A stretch of DNA of 64,000 nt, from NCBI GenBank assembly GCA_943788055.1, contig CALSOU010000008.1, positions 1-64,000 on the forward strand, in the 5' to 3' direction. A program made the translations under genes and the position numbers. This document shows, piece by piece, positions 41,849 through 52,005 of this stretch. Every line of letters starts with the position of its first letter. Within the stretch, counting starts at the first letter, position 1. The notes under the pieces are model-generated. The model saw only the letters and a list, made by a program, of their open reading frames with translations. It was not told the DNA's origin and did not search any database. This DNA is from an uncultured Saprospiraceae bacterium (GTDB taxonomy: Bacteria > Bacteroidota > Bacteroidia > Chitinophagales > Saprospiraceae).

Positions 41849-41886
41849 AAAAAAGCCAGCTGATTTATCAATCAACTGGCTTTTTT
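41849..41886 (+). terminator. Intrinsic, probably bidirectional terminator
   Basis: AAAAAAGCCAGCTGATT-TATC-AATCAACTGGCTTTTTT, one mismatch. Confidence 0.85.
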
Positions 41887-41936
41887 ATGCAACCGCTTGT
41901 CAAAACGGTAAACTAATTTGTTTGTCGTATTACATT

Positions 41937-42890
41937 TTATGGTAAAAGTACAGTGTCAATAGCGTGGATCACACCATTTGTACCTTGAACATCTGTCAAG
42001 ATGATATCTACAGATTGACCGCTCGTAGTAGATAATTTCGCTCCGTCTGAAAGATCAATTGTTAAGTCAGATCCACCAAGTGTTGTTACCGCAGCACCAT
42101 CAGTTAATTGATCAGCCTGTACATTTGCATTTTGAATAACGTGGTAATTTAATACAGCTTCTAAAGTTGCAACCGGAATATCATCCAATGTTGACCAATC
42201 TGGATTACTATCTAGTAGGTCAATAAATGCTTGATCTGTTGGAGCAAACACTGTAAAAGGACCTGGATTTTGCAAAATAGTCGCATACATTGTATTTAGG
42301 TCAGCTCTTGTAAGAGCTGCTACTAAAATAGAGAAGTTCGAAGGATTGTTGATCGCCAATGTTACAACATTTGGTGGCAACATAACCTCATCGATAATAT
42401 GTACAACTCCATTTGTTGTTTCAACATCTGTAGTTACTGGTTCTGCAGTACCATTAAATTTCACTCCACCTGTTACGTCGATTTGAAGAACTACTGGCTC
42501 ATCGTTTGGTCCAACAGAATTTGTCGTAACATACGAATCTGTTAAATCAGCTGCTTTAATTGATCCACCTAGAACGTGAAATAACAATACACTTGTTAAA
42601 GTTGCTTTGTCTATATCTTCCACTGTATTCCAATCTGGGTTAGAATCTAGCAATGTTTGGAAAGCAGTGTTTGTTGGTGCAAAAACTGTAAATGGTCCAT
42701 CTCCGTTCAACACGTCTACTAAATCAGCTGCAACTAGTGCGTCTACAAGCATACTCAAGTTGTCAGCCCCTTGTGCCGTCTCAACAATGTTTACCATCTC
42801 TGGTTCTGGATCTGGATCTTCCTCACAAGAAGTAAATGTAAAAATTCCCATGAAGGCTAGACCTAAAAGAATAAAATTCAGATTTTTCAT
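41937..42890 (-). CDS. Fasciclin-domain lipoprotein (two FAS1 domains)
   Basis: MKNLNFILLGLAFMGIFTFTSCEED; two copies of NGPFTVFAPTNTAF / GPFTVFAPTDQAF ... TNGVVHIIDEVMLPP / TNGVIHAIDTVLLP. Confidence 0.93.
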   Translation of the reverse strand: MKNLNFILLGLAFMGIFTFTSCEEDPDPEPEMVNIVETAQGADNLSMLVDALVAADLVDVLNGDGPFTVFAPTNTAFQTLLDSNPDWNTVEDIDKATLTSVLLFHVLGGSIKAADLTDSYVTTNSVGPNDEPVVLQIDVTGGVKFNGTAEPVTTDVETTNGVVHIIDEVMLPPNVVTLAINNPSNFSILVAALTRADLNTMYATILQNPGPFTVFAPTDQAFIDLLDSNPDWSTLDDIPVATLEAVLNYHVIQNANVQADQLTDGAAVTTLGGSDLTIDLSDGAKLSTTSGQSVDIILTDVQGTNGVIHAIDTVLLP

Positions 42891-42952
42891 ACTATTAATT
42901 TGTTTGTTATTATGAATCAATTCAATCGTAACGAACTAAATCAAAGTATTGT

Positions 42953-43309
42953 TTAAGTATTCTTGTAAAAAGATAAACATTTTGACGAGCGGGAATTGTG
43001 CTGTAGACCTGAATCCTTTACTGAGTATTGATGTGGAGTGAAACCGACGATCTCTTTAAAAACGTGATTAAGTGTAGCCTTTGAATTAAATGCTGCTTTC
43101 ATTGCTATTCCAAGAAGTGATAATTTTTGATGTTCACCAGCGTCAATAGCTGCACATTCAAAGTCGTAAATTTCTTTACGATACACTTCTTTTCTTGAAT
43201 ATTCCCATTTCCATTTACCGTTTTTTTGGGCTACAGCCTGATATCCAAAACATAATAAAACCCCTAAAGTGATAATTTTTGCAAAAGATAACAAAGTTTG
43301 CATTGTCAT
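42953..43309 (-). pseudogene. Chimeric fragment: signal-peptide N-terminus joined to an AraC-family HTH C-terminus
   Basis: MQTLLSFAKIITLGVLLCFGYQAVAQKNGKWKWEY... then KLSLLGIAMKAAFNSKATLNHVFKEIVGFTPHQY, the second HTH of AraC regulators. The regulator's membrane/linker part and first HTH are absent. Confidence 0.55.
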
Positions 43310-43555
43310 AATCTGATTTTTTAGTTCTTCAATTTAATACAGAAGTAAAAGTACCTTCCATAGTTCATTTCAAAATCTCAAGCTATCTTTTGAGACGTCT
43401 CATTATGTCATATGAGACCTGAAAGCGGCTATTTTTTTAAATAGAACCGCATGAGAGTAATGAAATAAATGAGGGTTTAAGAGTATCAGTTGACAAATGG
43501 ACTACGGATTGAGAATAATATCGACTCTGAGTAAAACAGACTAAATCCATTTTTA

Positions 43556-43563
43556 TAATTTTG
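43556..43563 (+). promoter_or_regulatory. -7 element TAATTTTG 4 nt before the dusB ATG
   Basis: TAATTTTG-TAGC-ATG. Confidence 0.4.
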
Positions 43564-43567
43564 TAGC

Positions 43568-44567
43568 ATGGTAAAAATTGATACAATACCTTTAGAGCGA
43601 TTTCCCCTTACTACTTGCACCAATGGAAGATGTAAGTGATCCTCCATTTCGTGCTCTCTGCAAGGAAAACGGATGTGATATGATGTATACGGAATTCATT
43701 TCTGTGGAAGGTTTGATTCGAGATGCAACCAAAAGCCTACAAAAACTAGACATTTACGACTACGAACGTCCCATTGGAATACAAATATTCGGAGCGGAAC
43801 TAGACTCAATGATGCGTGCTGCAGAAATTGTGGAAGAGGCCCAGCCTGAGGTTCTAGATATTAATTTTGGCTGCCCTGTAAAAAAAGTCGTCTGTAAAAT
43901 GGCTGGAGCCGGAATACTTCAAGATCTTGACAGAATGGTTAAGTTGACAAAGGCAGTTGTTGATAGTACCAATTTACCCGTCACGGTAAAGACAAGACTC
44001 GGTTGGGACGATAACACAAAATTCATAGAAGAAGTAGCTGAAAGATTACAAGATGTAGGGATTAAGGCGCTTTCGATTCATGGACGTACTCGTAAGCAGA
44101 TGTACAAAGGTGAAGCTGATTGGACCTTGATAGGTAAAATCAAGGAAAACCCTCGTGTTCATATTCCTATAATAGGAAATGGCGATATCGATTCCCCACA
44201 GAAAGCAGTCGAATACAAAAATAGGTACGGTGTTGATGGTATTATGATTGGTCGAGCTAGCATCGGAAATCCATGGATTTTTAGAGAAATTAAGCACTAC
44301 GTCAAAACTGGAGAAAGACTTGCTCCTCCAACAATCGATGAGCGGGTAGATACTTGTAAAAGACATCTCGAGTTTAGCTTAAAGTGGAAAGGAGAAAGAC
44401 TTGGTGTTGTTGAAATGCGGCGTCACTATACAAATTATTTCCGCGGATTTAGAGATGTGAAAAAATTCAGATCTCTTCTTGTCACGGAGGATTCCCCTGC
44501 TCCAATTTTTGAAACCCTTGAAATTTTGCGAGAGCACTATAACAGGGAACTTGTCACTGCACTTTAA
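43568..44567 (+). CDS. dusB: tRNA-dihydrouridine synthase, with an apparent +1 in a C4 run at 43604-43607 separating the first 12-13 codons
   Basis: ORF 43623-44567: MEDVSDPPFRALCKENGCDMMYTEF, INFGCPVKKVVCKMAGAGIL, SIHGRTRKQMYKGEADW. Upstream ATG 43568 gives MVKIDTIPLERFP, then the frame shifts to LLLAPMEDVSDPPF. Confidence 0.88.
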
Positions 44568-44576
44568 TTCGATTCA

Positions 44577-45989
44577 TTGCTCTTCAACATAGAACCTTAC
44601 GAACGCAAAATATTTAGTCTGATTAGCGAAGCTGCTGAAGAATTGGACTTCCCTACTTATGTAGTGGGTGGTTTCGTAAGAGATCGACTACTTGGCAGAA
44701 CTTCTAAAGATATAGATGTTGTCTGTGTTGGAAGCGGAATAGAATTGGCTACCAAACTGAGCGAGAAATTGCGACCTGCGCCACGACTAGTTGTATTTCA
44801 ACGTTTCGGCACTGCAATGTTAAAGCACAAGGAACTAGAAATTGAATTTGTAGGGGCTAGAAAAGAATCTTACAGGTCTGATAGTCGCAAACCCGCAGTC
44901 GAAAATGGCACCCTTGAGGACGATCTGAATCGACGTGATTTTACAATAAATGCACTGGCTGTAAGTCTAAATAAACACAATTTTGGCAGTTTAATTGATT
45001 CTTTTGGTGGTCTTGACGATCTGAATTCTAAAAGAATCGTAACTCCACTCGATCCAGGAAAGACCTTTTCGGATGATCCTCTACGTATGCTCCGCGCAAT
45101 TAGATTTTCATCGCAGCTAGACTTCGGGATTGACCCGCTTACACTTGAAGGTATCTCTCAATTCTCCAATCGACTAGTGATAGTATCTAAAGAACGGATC
45201 ACGACGGAAGTCAATAAGATCATCCTTTCTCGCAAACCTTCAAATGGATTTAAATTACTAGAAGAAACTGGTCTACTCAAGGAAATTCTACCCGAATTAA
45301 ATAATCTCAAAGGAATTGAGATCAAAGATAATATTGGGCACAAGGATAACTTTTATCACACATTAGAAGTTCTAGATAATTTAGCACAAGAATCCAATAA
45401 TCTGTGGTTAAGATGGGCTGCTATTTTACATGACATTGGTAAGGCTTCCGCCAAAAGGTTTCACAAGGATTCTGGATGGACATTTCATGGCCATGAAGTT
45501 ATCAGTACTAAATGGGTACCGAAAATCTTCAAGAGACTAAAATTACCTCTGGATCACAAAATGAAATATGTTCAGAAGATAGTTTCTCTGCACCATCGAC
45601 CTATTAGTTTAACAAAAGAGAACATATCAGATTCCGCGGTTCGCCGTTTACTGTTCGATGCTGGAGAGGATATCGACGATCTGATGACGCTCTGTAAAGC
45701 TGACATCACTTCCAAGAATGAATCCAAGAAAAAGCGATATCGAGAGAATTATGACGTGGTAAAAGTCAAATTAATAGAAATTGAAGAGAAAGATCATTTA
45801 AGAAATTGGCAGCCACCTGTGTCTGGTGCGATTATTATGGAGCATTTCAATATAAAACCAGGACGTTCTGTAGGAATTATTAAAACAGCTATTAGAGAGG
45901 CTATTTTAGATGGTATAATCGAAAATGATTATGATACAGCTTTCGCATATATGGAAAAAATAGCAGTCGATATTTTAGCTAAAGCATAA
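44577..45989 (+). CDS. cca: CCA tRNA nucleotidyltransferase with HD domain
   Basis: TYVVGGFVRDRLLGRTSKDIDVVCVG; RRDFTINALAVSL; DDPLRMLRAIRFSSQLDF; LHDIGKASAKRFHKDSGWTFHGHEVIS. Confidence 0.94.
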   Translation: MLFNIEPYERKIFSLISEAAEELDFPTYVVGGFVRDRLLGRTSKDIDVVCVGSGIELATKLSEKLRPAPRLVVFQRFGTAMLKHKELEIEFVGARKESYRSDSRKPAVENGTLEDDLNRRDFTINALAVSLNKHNFGSLIDSFGGLDDLNSKRIVTPLDPGKTFSDDPLRMLRAIRFSSQLDFGIDPLTLEGISQFSNRLVIVSKERITTEVNKIILSRKPSNGFKLLEETGLLKEILPELNNLKGIEIKDNIGHKDNFYHTLEVLDNLAQESNNLWLRWAAILHDIGKASAKRFHKDSGWTFHGHEVISTKWVPKIFKRLKLPLDHKMKYVQKIVSLHHRPISLTKENISDSAVRRLLFDAGEDIDDLMTLCKADITSKNESKKKRYRENYDVVKVKLIEIEEKDHLRNWQPPVSGAIIMEHFNIKPGRSVGIIKTAIREAILDGIIENDYDTAFAYMEKIAVDILAKA

Positions 45990-46070
45990 CACCTAAGCAG
46001 TTTGCGTTAGAAAACTAGTAAATGTTTGGTGTTAATTCTACTTCTGAACACTTCGCTAAACAAAGGACTA

Positions 46071-47072
46071 CTATCCTCCAATTGTGATCATACTTCGATT
46101 TTTTTCGTGAAGATTAGGCGTTTCTAACTTTTCTAATGTGTCCATTCCTCCGCGAACCTTAAATTTCGATTGCATCACCTTTTGAATGATAGGTCTCAGG
46201 TCCTGACCGTCGCGTAAGGGCGTCAATAAATCAGATTCAGTAGCTGAGAAGAGGCAATTTTTTATCCGTCCGTTTGCTGTTAGACGAATTCGATTACATG
46301 AATCACAAAAAGGATTAGTCACAGAGCTAATTATTGCAAAAGATCCTTTATGCTCTTTAATTTTGTAATTCTTCGAAGTATCATTGGGAGCATCCTTAAT
46401 ACGATCAACGCGTTCTATTCCGTAGGCCTCTTCTACAATCGCCATAATATCAGAATATGACACTAACTTTTGCTTATTCCAAGCATTTCCATCGAACGGC
46501 ATGAATTCTATGAATCGCACATTAATATCTATATCTCTTGTAAGGTTAATGAAGTCCACTATCTCATCATCATTTACCCCCTTTATAAGAACAACATTAA
46601 GCTTTATGCTAAAGCCTTCCTTGATCAAGAGATGGATATTGTGAAATACCTTTTCGAAATTATCTCTCCGAGTTAGGATCTTAAATTTTTCAGAATCCAA
46701 AGAATCTAAGCTAACATTAAGATTTAGTATACCACATTCCTTAAGCACCTGGATATACCTATCAATTATAACTGCATTTGTGGTCATCGACAATGCGACT
46801 GGTAGGGTAGCTAATTTCCGTAGTATGATTTCCACATCTTTGCGGACCAGTGGTTCTCCTCCCGTCAATCTTATTTTGGACACCCCGTGACTCACAAACA
46901 ACTTTGCAATGTCATAGATTTCATCAAAATTCATAATGTGAGATCTAGGAGATAATTGGATACCATCGGCTGGCATGCAATAGGTGCAGCGTAAATTGCA
47001 TAACTCTGTCAATGATATTCGTAGGTACGTGTGCTGTCTACCAAAGGTATCTTTCAATATTTCTGCGTTCAT
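46071..47072 (-). CDS. moaA: GTP 3',8-cyclase MoaA
   Basis: LRISLTELCNLRCTYCMPADGIQLSPR; KIRLTGGEPLVRKDVE; NPFCDSCNRIRLTANGRIKNCLF. Confidence 0.96.
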   Translation of the reverse strand: MNAEILKDTFGRQHTYLRISLTELCNLRCTYCMPADGIQLSPRSHIMNFDEIYDIAKLFVSHGVSKIRLTGGEPLVRKDVEIILRKLATLPVALSMTTNAVIIDRYIQVLKECGILNLNVSLDSLDSEKFKILTRRDNFEKVFHNIHLLIKEGFSIKLNVVLIKGVNDDEIVDFINLTRDIDINVRFIEFMPFDGNAWNKQKLVSYSDIMAIVEEAYGIERVDRIKDAPNDTSKNYKIKEHKGSFAIISSVTNPFCDSCNRIRLTANGRIKNCLFSATESDLLTPLRDGQDLRPIIQKVMQSKFKVRGGMDTLEKLETPNLHEKNRSMITIGG

Positions 47073-47077
47073 ATCAA

Positions 47078-47989
47078 TTAGTCGTGTTGCGCTCCTTTTA
47101 GAATTTCGAAAACCTGTAGTACCGAAGGAAAAATTGCTTCCATGGATTCTTTTGCCCCGTTTCTTGAACCTGGTAATGCAAGTAATAGTGTATTCTTACT
47201 AGTTCCTGCGATACTTCTAGACAACATGGCATAAGGTGTACGGTCTTGTCCGTAGCTTCTAATAACTTCCTCTATTCCAGGAATTCTCCGATCGATTATT
47301 TCATCCAAAGATTCTGGTGTGACATCTCGTTTTGACAATCCTGTCCCTCCAGTAAATATGACTAAATCGACACCTTGTTTAACGTATTTTTTAGCAACTT
47401 TTTGAATATGACCTTTTTCATCTGGGATGACAATGTAATCAGCGATGTTGACATGACTGACCTCCAATTTGTCAATAATTGCTTTTCCAGCTCGATCTTC
47501 TTTTAAACCTGCAGAAATTGTATCAGAGCAAACTACCACTGCAGCACTTAAGTTTTTTTCAAGACGATGGTTACTATCTGATTTCCCACCTCTCTTTTCA
47601 AGTAACTTGATTGAGTGAATCTCAATACCTTTATCAATAGGCTTCAACATATCATACATATTTAACGCTACAACTGATGCACTATGCATTGCTTCAACTT
47701 CAACTCCAGTTTTATAAATCGTTTTAATAGTGCAAATAACTCTAATGTCCAGTTCGTTAATTTCATATTCTATGCCTGTATATTCAATCGGGAGTGGATG
47801 ACAATCGGGAAGGAGATCCGGAGTTTTCTTTGCGGCTAGTAAACCAGCTGCTTTACTCATTGCAAAAACATTACCTTTCGGCACCGTATCATTCTTGATT
47901 GCCTCTATAGTTTCTTTCTTGCTCACCTTCACAATCGCTTGAGCTGTTGCGATTCGAAGTGTATTTTGTTTATGTGTAATGTCGACCAT
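47078..47989 (-). CDS. Bifunctional MoaC-MogA/MoaB molybdenum cofactor biosynthesis protein
   Basis: MoaC part: GNVFAMSKAAGLLAAKKTPDLLPDCHPLPIEYTGIEYEI...VEVEAMHSASVVALNMYDMLK. MogA/MoaB part: FTGGTGLSKRDVTPESL, ALPGSRNGAKESMEAIFPSV. Confidence 0.94.
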   Translation of the reverse strand: MVDITHKQNTLRIATAQAIVKVSKKETIEAIKNDTVPKGNVFAMSKAAGLLAAKKTPDLLPDCHPLPIEYTGIEYEINELDIRVICTIKTIYKTGVEVEAMHSASVVALNMYDMLKPIDKGIEIHSIKLLEKRGGKSDSNHRLEKNLSAAVVVCSDTISAGLKEDRAGKAIIDKLEVSHVNIADYIVIPDEKGHIQKVAKKYVKQGVDLVIFTGGTGLSKRDVTPESLDEIIDRRIPGIEEVIRSYGQDRTPYAMLSRSIAGTSKNTLLLALPGSRNGAKESMEAIFPSVLQVFEILKGAQHD

Positions 47990-48071
47990 GTGTCATTTTT
48001 CTGTTAAGCCAAGTAGCTTTAATTTTAAAGATTCATCAGTTGAGGATTCTTATATATCAAACTGCTATATT

Positions 48072-48515
48072 TTACTGGTTCACTTTCCATTGATGTGTAG
48101 TATCTTCGAATATCTCTTTTCCAAAAATGGGTACTTTTGCTTTTATCTCTTCCACAACAAATTCTAAAGCTTTAAACACTTGTTTCCGTCGAGGTGATGA
48201 GACAAAAACAAACAAGCATATTTCTCCAGCTGAAACCAACCCTATACTATGGTAAATATGCATACAGGTCAAGTCAAACTTCTCGAAAGTTTCTTCTCGG
48301 ATTTCATGAAAGGTGATATTCGCCATCTCTACATGTGCGGTATATTCAATGGCTTCTACCTGCTTTCCATCGAGTTCATCCGCTCGTACCTGGCCGAGAA
48401 AAATATTGTGGGCTCCAATATTTGTTTTCACTTGATGTTTTGCTATCGAATTCGCAATGAATTCTGAAGAAATAGCGCCTTCTCTGAATACGTTTTTTAT
48501 CTTTTTATCCATCAT
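48072..48515 (-). CDS. moaE: Molybdopterin synthase catalytic subunit MoaE
   Basis: HNIFLGQVRADELDGKQVEAIEYTAH; IYHSIGLVSAGEICLFVFVSSPRRKQVFKALEFVVEEIKAKVPIFGKE. Confidence 0.93.
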   Translation of the reverse strand: MMDKKIKNVFREGAISSEFIANSIAKHQVKTNIGAHNIFLGQVRADELDGKQVEAIEYTAHVEMANITFHEIREETFEKFDLTCMHIYHSIGLVSAGEICLFVFVSSPRRKQVFKALEFVVEEIKAKVPIFGKEIFEDTTHQWKVNQ

Positions 48516-49599
48516 TGTCTATCTTGTTAAGTTTTATTAGTCCGTATGCTCCTTCTCTTAAACTAAGTGTATTATTTATATTGTGTTTTCGTAATAAATC
48601 AACTGCTTTCTTACTCCTTAATCCTTGTTGGCAAAACAAAATGACTGTTCGATCACGCGAAATCTCATCCAATCGACTTTCTAGCTCTCTGAATGGAACC
48701 GTCAAACCCATATAATTTTGGATTTTAGGCTCTTCATTTGGTTCTCTCACATCAACTAATTGCACGGTGTCGATATCTTTCAAGTCTCTAAATGATATCT
48801 CATTTTTACTCATACTAGGTCCTGATGACCTACCCCCCTCTAAAACGAGACTTGATTTCTTGGTAATCCGTTCAATCTCGCTTTTTGATTTTGAAAATTT
48901 CAAAATCTGTATTTCTGCTGACTTAGCATTATAACATAACAGTTCTCCAGAAAGAACACCTTTGAATTTTAGCACAATCTTTAGAACCTCGTTAGCTTGC
49001 ATTGTCCCAATAATTCCAGACAATACTCCCAGGACTCCTATTACAGAGCAATTTGGGATAGTTTCTTTCTCAGGTAGACTTGGAAACAAGCATCTGTAAC
49101 TTGGACCATTTTCGAAGTTGAAAACTGATACTTGTCCCTCAAATTTATAAATCGCCCCATAAACCACCGGCTTGCTTTCTATGACAGATGCGTCATTAAT
49201 AATGTAGCGTGTCTCAAAATTATCGGTACAGTCAACAACAATATCGTAGTCTCTTAGTAATTGCAATGAATTATACTCATCGAATTTGTCAGTATAGGTT
49301 TCAATCTGAATGGTTGGATTTAGATCCAATAAACGAGATTTTGCCGCAAGAGCTTTATTTTGACCTAAAGAGGAAACTCCGAATAATATCTGTCTTTGCA
49401 GGTTTGACTCTTCCACAACATCAAAATCTACGATACCAAGGGTTCCTATGCCTGCCGCAGCGAGATATTGCAAGACAGGACAGCCTAAACCCCCAGCGCC
49501 AATAACCAGTACTTTAGCTCTAGAAATTCTGTCTTGACCCTCCTGACCAATTTCCGATAATATAATTTGTCTGTTATACCTACTCATAATTTTAGCCAC
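48505..49599 (-). CDS. moeB: Adenylyltransferase MoeB/ThiF with C-terminal rhodanese domain (MoeZ-like)
   Basis: RYNRQIILSEIGQEGQDRISRAKVLVIGAGGLGCPVLQYLAAAGIG; rhodanese VDVREPNEE ... TVILFCQQGLRSKKAVDLL. Confidence 0.94.
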   Translation of the reverse strand: MAKIMSRYNRQIILSEIGQEGQDRISRAKVLVIGAGGLGCPVLQYLAAAGIGTLGIVDFDVVEESNLQRQILFGVSSLGQNKALAAKSRLLDLNPTIQIETYTDKFDEYNSLQLLRDYDIVVDCTDNFETRYIINDASVIESKPVVYGAIYKFEGQVSVFNFENGPSYRCLFPSLPEKETIPNCSVIGVLGVLSGIIGTMQANEVLKIVLKFKGVLSGELLCYNAKSAEIQILKFSKSKSEIERITKKSSLVLEGGRSSGPSMSKNEISFRDLKDIDTVQLVDVREPNEEPKIQNYMGLTVPFRELESRLDEISRDRTVILFCQQGLRSKKAVDLLRKHNINNTLSLREGAYGLIKLNKIDNDG

Positions 49600-49825
49600 C
49601 AGAAAAAGGAGGTAATAATGCGATTTCAGATGATGTAATTTTGTTTCCCAAGTCTATAATTTGATTATACTGCGCAACCTTGATATCTTTTGTCGCGAAA
49701 CTTGGGTACTTCTGGATTAGAAAGTGTAGCAAATCTGCACCTGTTGTTCCATCAAAATTCAGCAACTCCTCATCGCATTGACTGATTTCAGCTAGCATAC
49801 CATAATACTTAATCTGTAACTCCAT
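49592..49825 (-). CDS. moaD: Molybdopterin synthase sulfur-carrier subunit MoaD
   Basis: 77 aa ubiquitin-like protein with terminal ...EIALLPPFSGG. Confidence 0.88.
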   Translation of the reverse strand: MELQIKYYGMLAEISQCDEELLNFDGTTGADLLHFLIQKYPSFATKDIKVAQYNQIIDLGNKITSSEIALLPPFSGG

Positions 49826-50062
49826 ATTTATAGTTTTAAGGTGCTCTCTTTCTAAAAAATATTCTTAACACCTCTTTATTTAAGTTTTTTAATTGCTTCT
49901 TCCTCCAATTAAAAAACCTATTGTATTACTTTCTATTTGTATTATCAACAGATTCTAGCATCTGCATTCAGAAAAAGCAACATATCTAGAATCAACAAAA
50001 GTGTCTATTTATATGTGTCGTTAAGGCCTCCCGTTTTATATCTAGTTCAATGTTCATCGCAA

Positions 50063-50806
50063 TCATACAAAGAACAATTTTAAAGAGGCAATAAATAGTA
50101 CAAAAGCAAGGATATATCTTAAAAACACATTATTCAGTCTTTTACTACCATAGTATCCTCCAAAGTATCCTCCGAGCAATGCAATAACTGCCAAAACTAC
50201 GACGTCCCAAGAGAGGTGAACACCACTGCTAAATTGACCTAGTAAGGCAGCTATGGAATTCACCCAAATAAACAAAGCTGAGACTGCCGCTGCAGTCTTC
50301 ATTTCGCCCCAATGCAATAACAAGATCACTGGCGTTAATATGACACCACCTCCAATTCCAATTAAACCTGAAAAGAAACCTATTATACCGCCAACTAATA
50401 AACCTTGCCAAATCTTTACTTTGTTTATTCGACCTTTATTCCGCCCAATAATATTGAGCATTCTCAAGATTGCAAAAATCAACAGTAATCCGAGAAGTTT
50501 CTTATAGAGCGTTGCGTCAACTTCAATCATCCCACCGACAAAGGCAAGAGGAATAGATGTTATTGCGAAAGAAATAAACAACTTAAAGTCAAAATATCCT
50601 TCTTTGTAATAATGGTAAAATGCAATTCCAGCAACGAAAACATTTAAAAGCAGTGCCGTCGGCTTCATAGTTTCTGGTAAAAATGAAAATAAGGCCATCA
50701 AAGCTAAATAGCCACTCGCTCCACCATGACCCACACTAGAGTACAAAAAAGCAACAATGGGCAGAACAATTAGAAAAACCTCTATATTGGGTATGTCGAA
50801 AATCAT
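50063..50806 (-). CDS. TauE/SafE family permease
   Basis: YSSVGHGGASGYLALMALF; GGIIGFFSGLIGIGGGVILTPVILLLHW. Confidence 0.88.
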   Translation of the reverse strand: MIFDIPNIEVFLIVLPIVAFLYSSVGHGGASGYLALMALFSFLPETMKPTALLLNVFVAGIAFYHYYKEGYFDFKLFISFAITSIPLAFVGGMIEVDATLYKKLLGLLLIFAILRMLNIIGRNKGRINKVKIWQGLLVGGIIGFFSGLIGIGGGVILTPVILLLHWGEMKTAAAVSALFIWVNSIAALLGQFSSGVHLSWDVVVLAVIALLGGYFGGYYGSKRLNNVFLRYILAFVLFIASLKLFFV

Positions 50807-51141
50807 AAATTAGTCAGTTCAGCTTGTGCATCTAAGAAATTCCAACATCTCTTTTTAAGGCCCTCAAATACTTTGACCATCGACCTACCATAATCCGTTA
50901 AGATTGCTCCTCCTCCACCTTTACCTCCAACACTTAGTTTAACTAGTGGCTGATCAGCTCTTTCATTCATCATATCAACTAATTTCCATGCCTTTTTATA
51001 AGACATACCTATCGCCTTAGCCGCTTTCGACAATGAACCAATCTCTTTAATTGCCATCAACAAATTAACGCGCCCCTCTCCTAACAACACTTTATCATTT
51101 ACCTCTATCCAAATTTTACTTTTTACCCGATATTTCATCAT
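50803..51141 (-). CDS. ModE-type HTH regulator, N-terminal DNA-binding domain only
   Basis: GRVNLLMAIKEIGSLSKAAKAIGMSYKKAWKLVDMMNERADQPLVKLSVGGKGGGGAILTDYG; 4-nt overlap with the permease gene. Confidence 0.88.
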   Translation of the reverse strand: MMKYRVKSKIWIEVNDKVLLGEGRVNLLMAIKEIGSLSKAAKAIGMSYKKAWKLVDMMNERADQPLVKLSVGGKGGGGAILTDYGRSMVKVFEGLKKRCWNFLDAQAELTNL

Positions 51142-51143
51142 AG

Positions 51144-51401
51144 TTATTTAGTTGGTAGCAAAACAAGCTCAACAGTATCTCCAACTTTCACTTCATCAAT
51201 GACTTTGTATATCAATGATTCATGGATGTTCACTGCATACCCATCCATTGATGATTGTCGAAATGGAGGCATGTTAATTGGTGATATAACATCTTCGGAT
51301 AACACTTAATTCAGTGCATCTACTGCAGGTCTTGTCTCTTGTTTAGTTGAACATTGAACTGCATTTTCAATAATCTTCAAAGCTTTTTCTACTGCTATCA
51401 T
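51144..51401 (-). pseudogene. moeA: Molybdopterin molybdotransferase MoeA: internally deleted remnant with in-frame TAA
   Basis: MIAVEKALKIIENAVQCSTKQETRPAVDALN*VLSEDVISPINMPPFRQSSMDGYAVNIHESLIYKVIDEVKVGD joined directly to a C-terminal-like TVELVLLPTK*; 86 codons in one frame. Confidence 0.82.
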
Positions 51402-52005
51402 ACTTTATTCGTTATATCCACACGAATATAGCGAAACTACCACATGGGATTTGTAACATTGTTTACATAATTTAACGAAAAGAGTGTGACTAAATTGGCT
51501 GCATTAGATAGTTCGAGCTATGCTCAGCGATATTTCAAAGCGTTCAATTGCTTCGAAATATTCTTAAGCATTCTACAATTTTTCGTATTTCAGCGCTAAA
51601 CTTTGACATTCAATCAATGGCATATAAAAAAAAGTATATCTACATTACTTCGTTATGTCAAAGGACTTAACAACAGCGTAGTCATTCATTCACTTCTTTT
51701 CAAGTTGAAGGGGCGGTTGAAATAATTTCCGTAGATTGTATTATTTTCGCAACCTATTTTCTAGCAATATCTTAGTTGAGCAATTCCACTCGTAAAAACA
51801 TAGAAAAATATACGCTTGATTCTTGAATCAAGTCATCTAAATCAATGATAATTCTGTGCAAGGTCATATCTTTACGGTTGCTTTGAGATTAAGATAAGTC
51901 ATAATCCGATGTGAAGAGGTATCAGGTTTATGATATACCAGGTTTTGATCGGCGGTAAAAATACGCCCAAGCAGTTTTTCATTTTAGCCATAGAAAAATT
52001 AGTAT

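Noticed and set aside
51402-52005. Imperfect hairpin GATATTTCAAAGC/GCTTCGAAATATTC in the nhaD upstream region as a riboswitch
   Set aside because: A single imperfect AT-rich stem, with no known riboswitch motif and no downstream anti-terminator that I could see.
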